NCBI GenBank assembly: GCA_023423995.1
Contig: JAFAEL010000261.1
Coordinates: 1 to 17,097 of the forward strand
Source of the DNA: Pseudomonadota bacterium
GTDB lineage: Bacteria; Pseudomonadota; Alphaproteobacteria; Rhizobiales; Beijerinckiaceae
Reading direction: 5' to 3'
DNA: 17,097 nucleotides
Part shown: one piece after another, positions 1-6,571 of the stretch
Numbering within the stretch: the first letter of the stretch is position 1
Layout of the letters: each line of letters starts with the position of its first letter
Position numbers and translations under genes: made by a program
The notes under the pieces: model-generated
Told to the model about the DNA's origin: nothing
The model's database searches: none
The model's input: the letters and a program-made list of their open reading frames with translations, nothing else

Positions 1-1
1 C

Positions 2-316
2 TCCAAGATCTGGCTCGTCGTGTTCGGGCTCGGCTGCGGCCTCGCGGGGCTCGCTGGAATCCTCGCTGCACCGCTCCAGGGCGTGACGCCGGAGATGGGC
101 ATTCCGGTCCTGGCGGAGGCTTTCGTGGTCACGGTCGTGGGTGGAATGGGGTCACTCGCGGGGGCCGTTCTTGCCGGGCTGCTCGTCGGCATCGTCGTCT
201 CGATGACCTCGCTCATTGCACCCGACCTCACCAAGATGGCGATCTTCGCCCTGATGGCGCTCGTCCTGCTTGTTCGTCCTCGCGGCCTTCTCGGCCGGGC
301 GGGAGCCCTGGGATGA
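2..316 (+). CDS. livH: Branched-chain amino acid ABC transporter permease LivH (C-terminal part)
   Basis: Inner-membrane permease of a LivH-type importer; the gene enters from the left edge, so only the last 104 residues are visible. The frame is open from base 2 and ends at TGA 314-316. The segment is hydrophobic and carries the family's C-terminal pattern: an AGLAGILAAP helix, a Pro/Gly-rich turn (VTPEMG), AFVVTVVGGMGS followed by a GAVLAGLLVG helix, and a final helix ending in a positive RPRGLLGR tail. The stop overlaps the livM start by ATGA, so the two are translationally coupled. The substrate-binding partner (LivJ-like) is not in the window. The ligand cannot be told from sequence: Liv-type systems also carry amides, urea and other small compounds. 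Confidence 0.93.
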   Translation, partial: SKIWLVVFGLGCGLAGLAGILAAPLQGVTPEMGIPVLAEAFVVTVVGGMGSLAGAVLAGLLVGIVVSMTSLIAPDLTKMAIFALMALVLLVRPRGLLGRAGALG

Positions 317-1323
317 GCGACGCCGCCCTCGCACCAACCGTTCCGGCCGAGCGGCCCGCCTCGGGCCGGACCGGGAGCGTCCTCGCCTTCGCGTCCCGCC
401 ACCGCGTCGCGCTCACGCTCGCCTTCCTGGTGATCTTCCCCTGGATCGCGCCCTACCAGGCGCTCGCGGCCAACATCCTCGTGCTCGGGCTCTTCGCGCT
501 CGGGTTCAACCTGCTCTTCGGCTACACGGGCCTCCTGTCCTTCGGGCACGCGGCACTGCTGGGCGCGGGGGCCTATGGCTGCGGCATCGCCATCGCCCAT
601 TACGGCTGGCACCCGCTGCTCGCCATGGTGGCCGGCACGGCACTGGCGACGAGCATTGCGGTCGTCATGGGCTACCTCGCGATCCGCACCCGCGGCATCT
701 ACTTCGCCATGACGACGCTCGCGCTCTCGATGTGCGTCTACTACGCCTTCTACCAGGCGGAGCGCTTCACGGGTGGCGAGAACGGGTTGCGGGGCATCAA
801 CGTGCCCAGCCTGTCGCTCCCCGGGTTCAGCCTGAACCTGCTGAACCCGACCACGAAGTACTACGCCATGCTGGCTGTGGTCGGACTCGCGATCTGGCTG
901 TTCTCCCGTATCCTATCGTCGCCGTTCGGGGCCGTGCTGGAGGCCATCCGGGAGAACGAGAACCGGGCGCAGGCCTGCGGCTACGACGTTCGCCGGACGA
1001 AGCTCGTCGCCTTCATCCTGTCCGGGGCCTTCTGCGGGCTCGCGGGCGCGCTCCAGGCCATTCACCTGTCGATCGTGCCGATCGAGACGATGCACTACTC
1101 GACCTCCGGCCAGGCCGTGATGATGGCGCTGCTCGGCGGAATGGGCACGTTCTTCGGCCCCTTCGTGGGCGCGGGCGTCTTCCTGCTTCTGCAGGACGTC
1201 TTCTCGAGCCTCACCAGCCACTGGCAGCTTCTCGTCGGCGCGATCTTCATCGCCTTCGTGCTCTTCCTGCCGCTCGGCATCTGGGGAGAACTCCTGGCAC
1301 GCATGAAGAGGGCCGGCCTGTGA
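313..1323 (+). CDS. livM: Branched-chain amino acid ABC transporter permease LivM
   Basis: Second inner-membrane permease of the Liv-type importer, 336 residues. A polar N-terminus of about 30 residues is followed by repeated hydrophobic helices through the rest of the protein. LivM-family landmarks are visible: FGYTGLLSFGHAALLGAGAYG around residues 70-90, TRGIYFAMTTLAL near 125-140, and the cytoplasmic coupling segment with AIRENENRAQACGYDVRRTKL near 210-230, followed by AFCGLAGALQA and ALLGGMGTFFGPFVGAG. Start ATG 313 overlaps the livH stop; the stop TGA 1321-1323 overlaps the livG GTG start. It is part of the livHMGF operon. The transported ligand is not determined. Confidence 0.95.
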   Translation: MSDAALAPTVPAERPASGRTGSVLAFASRHRVALTLAFLVIFPWIAPYQALAANILVLGLFALGFNLLFGYTGLLSFGHAALLGAGAYGCGIAIAHYGWHPLLAMVAGTALATSIAVVMGYLAIRTRGIYFAMTTLALSMCVYYAFYQAERFTGGENGLRGINVPSLSLPGFSLNLLNPTTKYYAMLAVVGLAIWLFSRILSSPFGAVLEAIRENENRAQACGYDVRRTKLVAFILSGAFCGLAGALQAIHLSIVPIETMHYSTSGQAVMMALLGGMGTFFGPFVGAGVFLLLQDVFSSLTSHWQLLVGAIFIAFVLFLPLGIWGELLARMKRAGL

Positions 1324-2066
1324 CGGCGCCGATCCTCGCGACCGAGGGCGTCGGCAAGCGCTTCGGCGCCTTCCGGGCGCTGTCGAACGTCTCCGTTACC
1401 TTCCCCGAGGGGGGGATCACGGCCGTGATCGGCCCCAACGGTGCCGGCAAGTCGACCTTCTTCAACGTCATCTCCGGCGCGTTCGCGCCCAGCGAGGGTC
1501 GCGTCCTGTTCCGCGGCCGGGACATCACCGGTTCGCCGCCGCATGCCTTTGCCCGCATGGGGATCGCGAAGTCCTTCCAGATCACGAACGTCTTCCCGCA
1601 CCTCACGGCGCGGGAGAACGTTCGGGTCGCCGCCCAGGCGAGGTCCGTCCGGTTCCAGCTCTTCCGCGACCGTTCCGCCTATCCGGAGCTTACCGACACC
1701 GCGGAGCGGCTGCTGACGGAGGTGGGGCTCGGCGCCAGGATGTCCCGCCTCGCGCGGGAACTCGCGCATGGCGAGCAGCGTGCGCTCGAGATCGCGATGG
1801 CGCTTGCCGCGGAGCCTTCGCTCCTCCTTCTGGACGAGCCGACGGCAGGCATGAGCCCCGAGGAGACGCGCGAGATGATGGAACTCGTTCGCCGGCTCGC
1901 GACGGAGCGGACGCTCATCCTCGTCGAGCACAAGATGAAGCTCGTGATGGACCTCTGCAAACGGCTGATCGTGCTGCACCAGGGCGAACTCCTGGCCGAG
2001 GGAACGCCGGACGAGATCCGCGCCCATTCCGAGGTTCGGCGCGTCTATCTGGGCAAGTCGGCATGA
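1320..2066 (+). CDS. livG: Branched-chain amino acid ABC transporter ATP-binding protein LivG
   Basis: Cytoplasmic ATPase of the Liv-type importer, 248 residues, a normal length for LivG. The start is GTG 1320, overlapping the livM stop by GTGA; an open frame extends further upstream but runs through livM in another frame and is not coding. Motifs: Walker A GPNGAGKST (residues 38-46), a Q-loop in KSFQITNVFP, the family's variant signature LAHGEQRALEIA (from residue 148), Walker B LLLLDEPTAGM with D172/E173, and the switch His in LVEHKM. The insert between Walker A and the signature (RFQLFRDRSAY) is typical of LivG and separates it from LivF. It overlaps livF by ATGA. Confidence 0.95.
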   Translation: MTAPILATEGVGKRFGAFRALSNVSVTFPEGGITAVIGPNGAGKSTFFNVISGAFAPSEGRVLFRGRDITGSPPHAFARMGIAKSFQITNVFPHLTARENVRVAAQARSVRFQLFRDRSAYPELTDTAERLLTEVGLGARMSRLARELAHGEQRALEIAMALAAEPSLLLLDEPTAGMSPEETREMMELVRRLATERTLILVEHKMKLVMDLCKRLIVLHQGELLAEGTPDEIRAHSEVRRVYLGKSA

Positions 2067-2791
2067 GCAGCGCCGCAAAGGGGCCGCTGCTCGCGGTCCA
2101 GGACCTCTCGGCCTGGTACGGGCACAGCCATATTCTCCAGGGCGTCGCCCTCGAGGTGCGGCCCGGCGAGATCGTGACGCTGATCGGCCGCAACGGCGCC
2201 GGCAAGACCACAACGCTCAAGTCCATCATGGGCCTCGTGCCGCGCCGCGAGGGGCGTGTCGCTTTCGCCGGCGAGGAGATCCTGGGCCTGCCGCCGCATG
2301 CCCGCTTCCACCGGGGGCTCGCCTATGTGCCGGAGGAGCGCCGGATCGTTCCAGGTCTCACCGTGGAGGAAAACCTTCGCCTTGGAATCCTCGCATCCGC
2401 AGGCCGGCGCGACGAGGCCCGGCGGGTCGAGGCCATCGCGGAGACGTTCCCGCGCCTCAAGCAGCGCCTGAAGCAGGAGGCCATAACCATGTCGGGTGGC
2501 GAGCAGCAGATGCTCGCTATCGCTCGGGCCCTGATGGCGGAGCCGATCATGGTGCTGCTCGACGAGCCCTCCGAGGGCATCATGCCCATCCTGGTCGAGG
2601 AGATGTTCGAGCAGTTCGTCGCCATGAAGCGCGCAGGAACGACCATCCTGCTCGTCGAGCAGAACGTCGACCTCGCCCTCGACGTCTCCGACCGCGTCTA
2701 CGTCATGGACGGCGGTGCCGTCGTCCACCATGCGACCGCCGCCGCGCTGCGGGCCGACGAGGAAGTCCAGGCGCGCTACTGCTCGGTTTGA
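2063..2791 (+). CDS. livF: Branched-chain amino acid ABC transporter ATP-binding protein LivF
   Basis: Second ATPase of the Liv-type importer, 242 residues. Motifs: Walker A GRNGAGKTT (residues 42-50), the LivF-type segment YVPEERRIVPGLTVEENL, signature MSGGEQQMLAIARAL (from residue 143), Walker B VLLDEPSEG with D167/E168, and LLVEQNVDLALDVSDRVYVM containing the LivF-characteristic EQN in place of the usual switch His. Start ATG 2063 overlaps the livG stop. No terminator hairpin follows; the DHFR-like gene starts 42 bases later, so co-transcription is likely. Confidence 0.95.
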   Translation: MSSAAKGPLLAVQDLSAWYGHSHILQGVALEVRPGEIVTLIGRNGAGKTTTLKSIMGLVPRREGRVAFAGEEILGLPPHARFHRGLAYVPEERRIVPGLTVEENLRLGILASAGRRDEARRVEAIAETFPRLKQRLKQEAITMSGGEQQMLAIARALMAEPIMVLLDEPSEGIMPILVEEMFEQFVAMKRAGTTILLVEQNVDLALDVSDRVYVMDGGAVVHHATAAALRADEEVQARYCSV

Positions 2792-2815
2792 GCTAGGATC
2801 GGCCATCTCGGAACG

Positions 2816-2828
2816 CCCCGCGGGGAGG
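2816..2828 (+). promoter_or_regulatory. Ribosome binding site within a GC palindrome, deciding the dmrA-candidate start
   Basis: GGGGAGG (2822-2828) lies 5 bases before ATG 2834. Its first four bases form the right arm of the perfect palindrome CCCCGCGGGG (2816-2825), so the site could be partly masked when not being translated from livF. A GTG at 2828 opens the same frame but overlaps the Shine-Dalgarno itself, so ATG 2834 is the better start. Confidence 0.6.
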
Positions 2829-2833
2829 TGACG

Positions 2834-3253
2834 ATGGCCGACATCCGCGTGATCTGCGCAATCGGGCAGCGGGGACAACTCGGCCTTCGCGGCGCAATGC
2901 CCTGGGAGGGCGACCCCAGGCGCGAGTTCAGGGCGGATGTCGCGCGGTTCTTTGAGCTCACGCGCGGACACGTGATCGCGGCCGGCCCGGGGACGGCACG
3001 CTCCATCCCGGATCATGCGCGCCACGATCGGACGATCGTGGAACTACGCTCCTCGGATCGGCCGGGCGACCTCTTCGAACGCTTCCGCGACCGCGTCGTC
3101 TTCATCGGCGGCGGCCCGCCCGTCTGGGCGGCCTATGCGCAGTATGTCCGGCACTGGGACATCACCCGGCTTCCCTATGACGGGGAAGCCGACCGCTGGT
3201 TCGATCCGGCATGGCTGACCAGCGGTGCGCCTGCCGAGGTCAGCGTCCGCTGA
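2834..3253 (+). CDS. dmrA: Dihydrofolate reductase-family protein, probable dihydromethanopterin reductase DmrA
   Basis: A 139-residue protein with the DHFR fold pattern: strand ICAIGQRGQLGLRG, then MPW (W24), RADVARFFELTRGH (D35 aligns with the catalytic Asp of DHFR), VIAAGPGT at the usual MGRKT position, SIP, and the nucleotide-binding loop VVFIGGGPPVWAAY followed by WDITRLPYDGEAD. It departs from classical FolA: about six extra residues lie between PW and the catalytic Asp, and the Arg of the GRKT motif that contacts the NADPH 2'-phosphate is missing. Methylobacterium DmrA is a DHFR homologue reducing dihydromethanopterin, and this window is clearly methylotrophic, so DmrA is preferred over FolA. 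That choice is inference. It follows livF closely and its last 14 bases overlap the convergent gene at 3240-3725. Confidence 0.72.
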   Translation: MADIRVICAIGQRGQLGLRGAMPWEGDPRREFRADVARFFELTRGHVIAAGPGTARSIPDHARHDRTIVELRSSDRPGDLFERFRDRVVFIGGGPPVWAAYAQYVRHWDITRLPYDGEADRWFDPAWLTSGAPAEVSVR

Positions 3254-3725
3254 GCCGGCGGGCTTCGCCGAGGGCCGCCTTGCAACCGGCATCGCCACGA
3301 GAATCGAGCGCGGCGGCTTCGGCGAGCTTGTTCCTGGCGGCCGAGGATGAATCGGCCGGCTGTGATGCCCGGGCTGGATCCTGCGCCGCGGTCGGCAAGC
3401 CCTGCTGCTGGCGTCTCACGTCTTCGGGCGACGTCGCAATCTGAGCGGACGCCGCATTCATCTCCTTCAGCCCGCCTTCCCCGCTGGTCCGCCCGCCCGC
3501 GGAGGTGCTCGGTGCACCTGACGTCATCGCCTCCGTGCTTCCGCTCGCGCCCCGCGCGGCGGTGCCCGAGATGGAGCCTGTTACCGGCGCGCCCATCGCC
3601 GGATCGTCAGCCAGGGCCCGGCGCAAGGACGCGATCTCGTCCGAGCAGGGCCCGGCCCAAGCCGCCGTTGCAGGAAGAGCTGCCGCCATCGCGAAGCCGA
3701 TGGCGGTAAGTGTCCGGCTATGCAT
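3240..3725 (-). CDS. Exported Ala/Ser/Thr/Gly-rich protein of unknown function
   Basis: A 161-residue protein with a clear Sec signal peptide (MHSRTLTAIGFAMAAALPATAAWA, cut before GPC). The start ATG at 3723-3725 has a GGGAGGG ribosome site just upstream; longer in-frame extensions lack one. The mature part begins with PCSDEIASLRRAL, passes through a low-complexity Ala/Ser/Gly/Thr stretch (about residues 45-85), and ends with an Ala-rich helix containing DSRGDAGCKAALGEARRL. Two cysteines, C27 and C148, bracket the domain and could form a disulfide. Similar small secreted proteins with a PC..EI..L head and a GD..C..AL.EA tail are, as I recall, common in Rhizobiales and uncharacterised. It is divergent from the cytochrome c gene and may share its control region. 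Confidence 0.82.
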   Translation of the reverse strand: MHSRTLTAIGFAMAAALPATAAWAGPCSDEIASLRRALADDPAMGAPVTGSISGTAARGASGSTEAMTSGAPSTSAGGRTSGEGGLKEMNAASAQIATSPEDVRRQQQGLPTAAQDPARASQPADSSSAARNKLAEAAALDSRGDAGCKAALGEARRLSGR

Positions 3726-3912
3726 TGTTCCCTCCCGATCCGTCTGACGAAAATGCCGACGAAACAGGCGAAGTTCCGATGCGCCGATGTGCCTTGATTT
3801 GTGAGTAGCGATCGTGATCACTGTTGCAGGGTGGGATTTGGATAGTGTGAAAATAATAAGAGAGTGACCGTTTAGTTCTGAATGGTCACTCTTGAATGCC
3901 GGGAGGATACGA
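3726..3912. promoter_or_regulatory. Divergent control region between the exported protein and the cytochrome c gene
   Basis: 187 non-coding bases between two divergent starts. The right half (about 3790-3895) is markedly more AT-rich than its surroundings, including AAAATAATAAG at 3850-3860, as expected for promoters. It holds an 8-base palindrome GTGATCAC (3814-3821) and the 9-base inverted repeat described separately. No confident -35/-10 pair could be assigned by eye. Confidence 0.5.
3861..3892. repeat. Inverted repeat AGAGTGACC-N14-GGTCACTCT upstream of the cytochrome c gene
   Basis: Perfect 9-base arms at 3861-3869 and 3884-3892, separated by 14 bases, ending 8 bases before the ribosome site GGGAGG (3901-3906) of the cytochrome c gene. 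It could be a dimeric operator or a stem-loop in the mRNA leader. The sequence shows symmetry only; the function is inferred. Confidence 0.6.
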
Positions 3913-4299
3913 ATGCGGACTCACGTTGCGCTGGTGCTGGGGCTCACGCTGCTCGCCCCCGCTTCCGGCAATGCCCAGGATGCAGCGGCCGGCGAGAAGG
4001 TCTTTCTCCAGTGCAAGGCCTGCCATCAGGTCGGCCCCAACGCCAAGAACGGCGTTGGCCCGGTGCTGAACGGCCTCTTCGGACGGCACTCGGGAAGCGT
4101 CGCGGGCTTCACCTATACGGATGCAAACAAGAACTCCGGCCTGACCTGGGACGAGGCCACCTTCCGGGAGTACATCAAGGACCCCAAGGCGAAGATACCC
4201 GGCACCAAGATGGTCTATCCGGGGCTCAAGGACGAGAAGCGCGTCAGCGACCTGATCGCCTACCTGCACACCTTCGACAATGCGCCCGTGCCGCACTGA
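3913..4299 (+). CDS. Periplasmic class I cytochrome c (c2/c550-like)
   Basis: A 128-residue periplasmic electron carrier. The start ATG 3913 is chosen over an in-frame TTG at 3892 because GGGAGG sits at 3901-3906 and the resulting N-terminus is a clean signal peptide ending ASGNAQ. The mature domain has the single heme site CKACH (C34, C37, H38), the mitochondrial/c2-type block NGVGPVLNGLFGRHSGSVAGF, and the axial methionine in IPGTKMVYPGL (M100), ending with a YLHTF helix. This pattern matches the soluble cytochromes c that take electrons from cytochrome cL and reduce a terminal oxidase. Next to a XoxF/XoxG locus it is a candidate acceptor for XoxG, although its pairing is not shown here. 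It converges on the dehydratase gene 9 bases downstream. Confidence 0.93.
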   Translation: MRTHVALVLGLTLLAPASGNAQDAAAGEKVFLQCKACHQVGPNAKNGVGPVLNGLFGRHSGSVAGFTYTDANKNSGLTWDEATFREYIKDPKAKIPGTKMVYPGLKDEKRVSDLIAYLHTFDNAPVPH

Positions 4300-4308
4300 C
4301 GAGGGAGG

Positions 4309-4686
4309 CTACTTGTCATGCTTGATGTAGGCGAAGCGTGGGTCCGAAGGGGTTCCTTCGAGCGGCCCGCCTTCCGCCGCGGGGTTCCAGGCCACGACCT
4401 CCTCGATCTTGCGCGCGAGCGCGAGGTCCTTCTCGGTGATGCCCTTCGCCGAGTGGGTCATCAGCCGCACCTCGACCCATGCATAGGACGCGGTGATGTC
4501 GGGATGGTGCCAAGCGGCTTCGGCGAGATGGCCGACGGCGTTGATGACCATCAACGTGCCCTTCCAGCCATTCGTCTTGTAGGTTCGCCTGATCCACCCG
4601 CCCTCGAGCCGCCAGCGCGGCAGCTCGCTACGGAGCCTGTCGACAACCTCCGGCTGGTCGAGGGTGGGCTCGCGCGGTTGGGCCAT
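4309..4686 (-). CDS. phhB: Pterin-4-alpha-carbinolamine dehydratase family protein
   Basis: A 125-residue protein. The start ATG at 4684-4686 is preceded by GGAGGGAGG; a longer frame to 4740 lacks a ribosome site. Family signature: N49, the E.A.HHP block AEAAWHHP (H60, H61), the alternating strand YAWVEVRLMTH (H78), then KGITEKDLALARKIE. The three active-site histidines are all present. The family normally dehydrates 4a-hydroxytetrahydropterins formed by aromatic amino-acid hydroxylases. Here no hydroxylase is seen, and the neighbours are C1 and pterin genes, so another role in pterin handling is possible. An extra tail of about 25 residues (from WNPAAEGG to the end) exceeds the usual 95-110 residue length. 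It is divergent from the ABC transporter operon, 74 bases away. Confidence 0.88.
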   Translation of the reverse strand: MAQPREPTLDQPEVVDRLRSELPRWRLEGGWIRRTYKTNGWKGTLMVINAVGHLAEAAWHHPDITASYAWVEVRLMTHSAKGITEKDLALARKIEEVVAWNPAAEGGPLEGTPSDPRFAYIKHDK

Positions 4687-4760
4687 TGCTTCCTCCCTCC
4701 TCGGCCCCGGCACGATGCGGCGCGTTGCTGGCGCGCGCAAGGGCCGGCGAGTTTGCGACC

Positions 4761-5738
4761 GTGACCACGTCCCGCCGGCAGGTTCTCGCCGCAGCAGCAG
4801 GTGTCGGCCTGCTCGGACCAGTCCTTGCTGCCGATCCCTCGGGCTTTCGCCTGGGGGTGCTGCCCTTCGGTACAGTGTCGTGGGAGGCGGAGGTGATCCG
4901 ATCTCTTCGGTTCGATGAGGCCGAGGGCTTCAGGCTCGAGCAGGTGCGGCTGGCCGGGAACGACGCCGCGCGCATCGCTTTCCTCGGCGGCCAGGTGGAC
5001 GCCATCGTGTCGGACCTGCTCTGGGCAGCGCGCCTCCGCAACGAGGGCAGGGCAGTGCATTTCCTGCCCTTCTCCGCGACGGAAGGCGCGCTGATGGTGC
5101 CTCCCGAGACCGAGATTTCGCGGCTCGGCGACCTGAAAGGCAAGCGCATCGGGATCGCCGGAGGCGCGCTCGACAAGAACTGGCTCCTGCTTCGCGCCGC
5201 GGCGGAGCGCGAAGGGCTCGATCTGCCAAACGCCGCCTCGATCGCCTACGGGGCGCCCCCAATTCTGGCGGAGAAGCTGCAGAGCGGCGAACTCGACGCG
5301 GCGCTGCTCTACTGGACCTTCTGCGCCCGCCTGGAGGCGAAAGGCTTCCGGCGCCTCATCGGGGCCGACCAGATTGCCGGCCGCTTCGGGGTGACGGATC
5401 GGATCGCGCTGCTCGGCTACCTGGTGGACGAGCCGCAGGGAGGCGACCGGATCCGGCTCATCCAGGGGTTCCTTCGTGCCTCACAAGCGGCGAAGCGAGA
5501 GCTTGTCTCCAGCGATGCCGCATGGGCGCTCGTACGCCCCCTGATGGAGGCGCCGGACGAAGCGAGCTTCCAGGCCCTTCGCCGGTACTTCCTCGAAGGC
5601 ATTCCTAGGCGGCCGGTGGCCGCGGAGCGGGCCGATGCAGAGCGGCTGTTCCGGGTGCTGGCAGGGGTCGGGGGCGAGAAACTCGTCGGGCGCGGTGCGT
5701 CGCTTCCTCCAGGCCTCTATTGGGATCCCCCGGTGTGA
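4761..5738 (+). CDS. ABC transporter substrate-binding protein, NitT/TauT (NMT1/SsuA-like) family, Tat-exported
   Basis: A 325-residue periplasmic binding protein. The chosen start is GTG 4761, giving MTTSRRQVLAAAAGVGLLGPVLA, a twin-arginine signal (SRRQVL) with an AxA-type cleavage region; the frame is open from 4686 but the added residues are not signal-like. The mature part follows the NMT1/SsuA pattern: LGVLPFGTVSWEAEVIR at the ligand cleft, DAIVSDLLWAARLRNEG, the domain junction ISRLGDLKGKRIGIAGGALDKNW, then KLQSGELDAALLYWTFCARLEAKG and a helical C-terminal half. It is the first gene of an operon with the permease (GTGA overlap), the ATPase and a metallohydrolase. The ligand is unknown. 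Sulfonate/taurine annotations of such proteins are only by family; the context suggests something linked to PQQ-dependent alcohol oxidation. Confidence 0.9.
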   Translation: MTTSRRQVLAAAAGVGLLGPVLAADPSGFRLGVLPFGTVSWEAEVIRSLRFDEAEGFRLEQVRLAGNDAARIAFLGGQVDAIVSDLLWAARLRNEGRAVHFLPFSATEGALMVPPETEISRLGDLKGKRIGIAGGALDKNWLLLRAAAEREGLDLPNAASIAYGAPPILAEKLQSGELDAALLYWTFCARLEAKGFRRLIGADQIAGRFGVTDRIALLGYLVDEPQGGDRIRLIQGFLRASQAAKRELVSSDAAWALVRPLMEAPDEASFQALRRYFLEGIPRRPVAAERADAERLFRVLAGVGGEKLVGRGASLPPGLYWDPPV

Positions 5739-6571
5739 GCCCGCGAGTGCAGCGTCATGCCACCGGCGGGCGCGGCACGCACCTGAAGGAGCAGTTCGCG
5801 GCAATCGGCAAGGGAGTAATCGGAGGCGAGGTCGCCGCGCGTCTCCTCTCCGTCGCGGCTCTGTTGGTCGCCTGGGAACTCGGTTCCGCACTCGCCGACT
5901 CGCGCGCTCTTCCGAGCCCCGCGGCCGTGGCCAGCTTCGTCGCCAGCGAGGCACGATCGGGCGAGCTTGGGCGGAATGTGGGGGCGACGCTGATCCGGGT
6001 CGCTGCCTCCTTCGCCTTGGCGATGGTCCTCGGGACCATCCTCGGCATCATGCTCGGGCGGTCTCGTGCGGCAAACCGTGTGTTCGACACGTGGCTCGGG
6101 CTGTTGCTCAACACGCCGGCGCTCGTCGTGACGGTGCTCTGCTACGTGTGGCTTGGCCTCACCGAGACCGCTGCGATCGTGGCTGTCGCCGTCAACAAGC
6201 TGCCCAATGTTGCGGTCATCGTGCGGGAGGGGGCGAGGAGCATCGACCCGCAGCTCGAAGAGATGCGGACCGCCTTCCGGTTCGACCGGATCACGTGGGC
6301 GCGGCACGTCCTCCTGCCGCAACTCCAGCCCTACATGATCGCGGCGGCCCGCTCGGGGCTTTCGCTGGCCTGGAAGATCGTGCTGGTCGCGGAACTCCTC
6401 GGCCGCCCGAACGGCGTCGGCTACGCGATCTCCTACTATTTCCAGCTCTTCGATATCGCGGCGCTGTTCGGCTACAGCCTCGTATTCACTGCCGTGATGC
6501 TGGCCCTCGACCTCTTCGTGCTGAGGCCGATCGAGACGCATGCTGCCCGCTGGCGCGCCGTTCCCGCTTAG
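5735..6571 (+). CDS. ABC transporter permease, NitT/TauT (SsuC-like) family
   Basis: A 278-residue inner-membrane permease of the binding-protein-dependent type. The start GTG 5735 overlaps the preceding TGA (GTGA); a TTG at 5720 is an alternative. After a hydrophilic N-terminus of about 30 residues come a first helix (LLSVAALLVAWELG), the LPSPAAVASFV segment typical of SsuC/TauC, a core of about five more helices, and the EAA-type cytoplasmic loop EMRTAFRFDRITWARHVLLPQ. In that loop the usual conserved Gly is replaced, but the V-LP end that docks with the ATPase is kept. The segment AWKIVLVAELLG matches the family's GWKVLVAAEML-like block. The ATPase start lies inside its last 32 bases, so expression is coupled. 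Confidence 0.92.
   Translation: MSPRVQRHATGGRGTHLKEQFAAIGKGVIGGEVAARLLSVAALLVAWELGSALADSRALPSPAAVASFVASEARSGELGRNVGATLIRVAASFALAMVLGTILGIMLGRSRAANRVFDTWLGLLLNTPALVVTVLCYVWLGLTETAAIVAVAVNKLPNVAVIVREGARSIDPQLEEMRTAFRFDRITWARHVLLPQLQPYMIAAARSGLSLAWKIVLVAELLGRPNGVGYAISYYFQLFDIAALFGYSLVFTAVMLALDLFVLRPIETHAARWRAVPA

Noticed and set aside
1095..2213. Long open frame on the minus strand (372 codons) across livM-livG
   Set aside because: It is an antisense shadow of livM/livG/livF in GC-rich DNA; the translation is Arg/Pro-rich without domain motifs and lacks a ribosome site.
3022..3041. Palindrome CCACGATCG-GA-CGATCGTGG
   Set aside because: It lies fully inside the DHFR-like coding sequence, encodes ordinary residues (HDRTIVE region) and has a 2-base loop; probably chance in GC-rich codons.
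3814..3821. Palindrome GTGATCAC as a CRP/FNR-type site
   Set aside because: An 8-base palindrome is too short and lacks the outer half-site sequence expected for such regulators.
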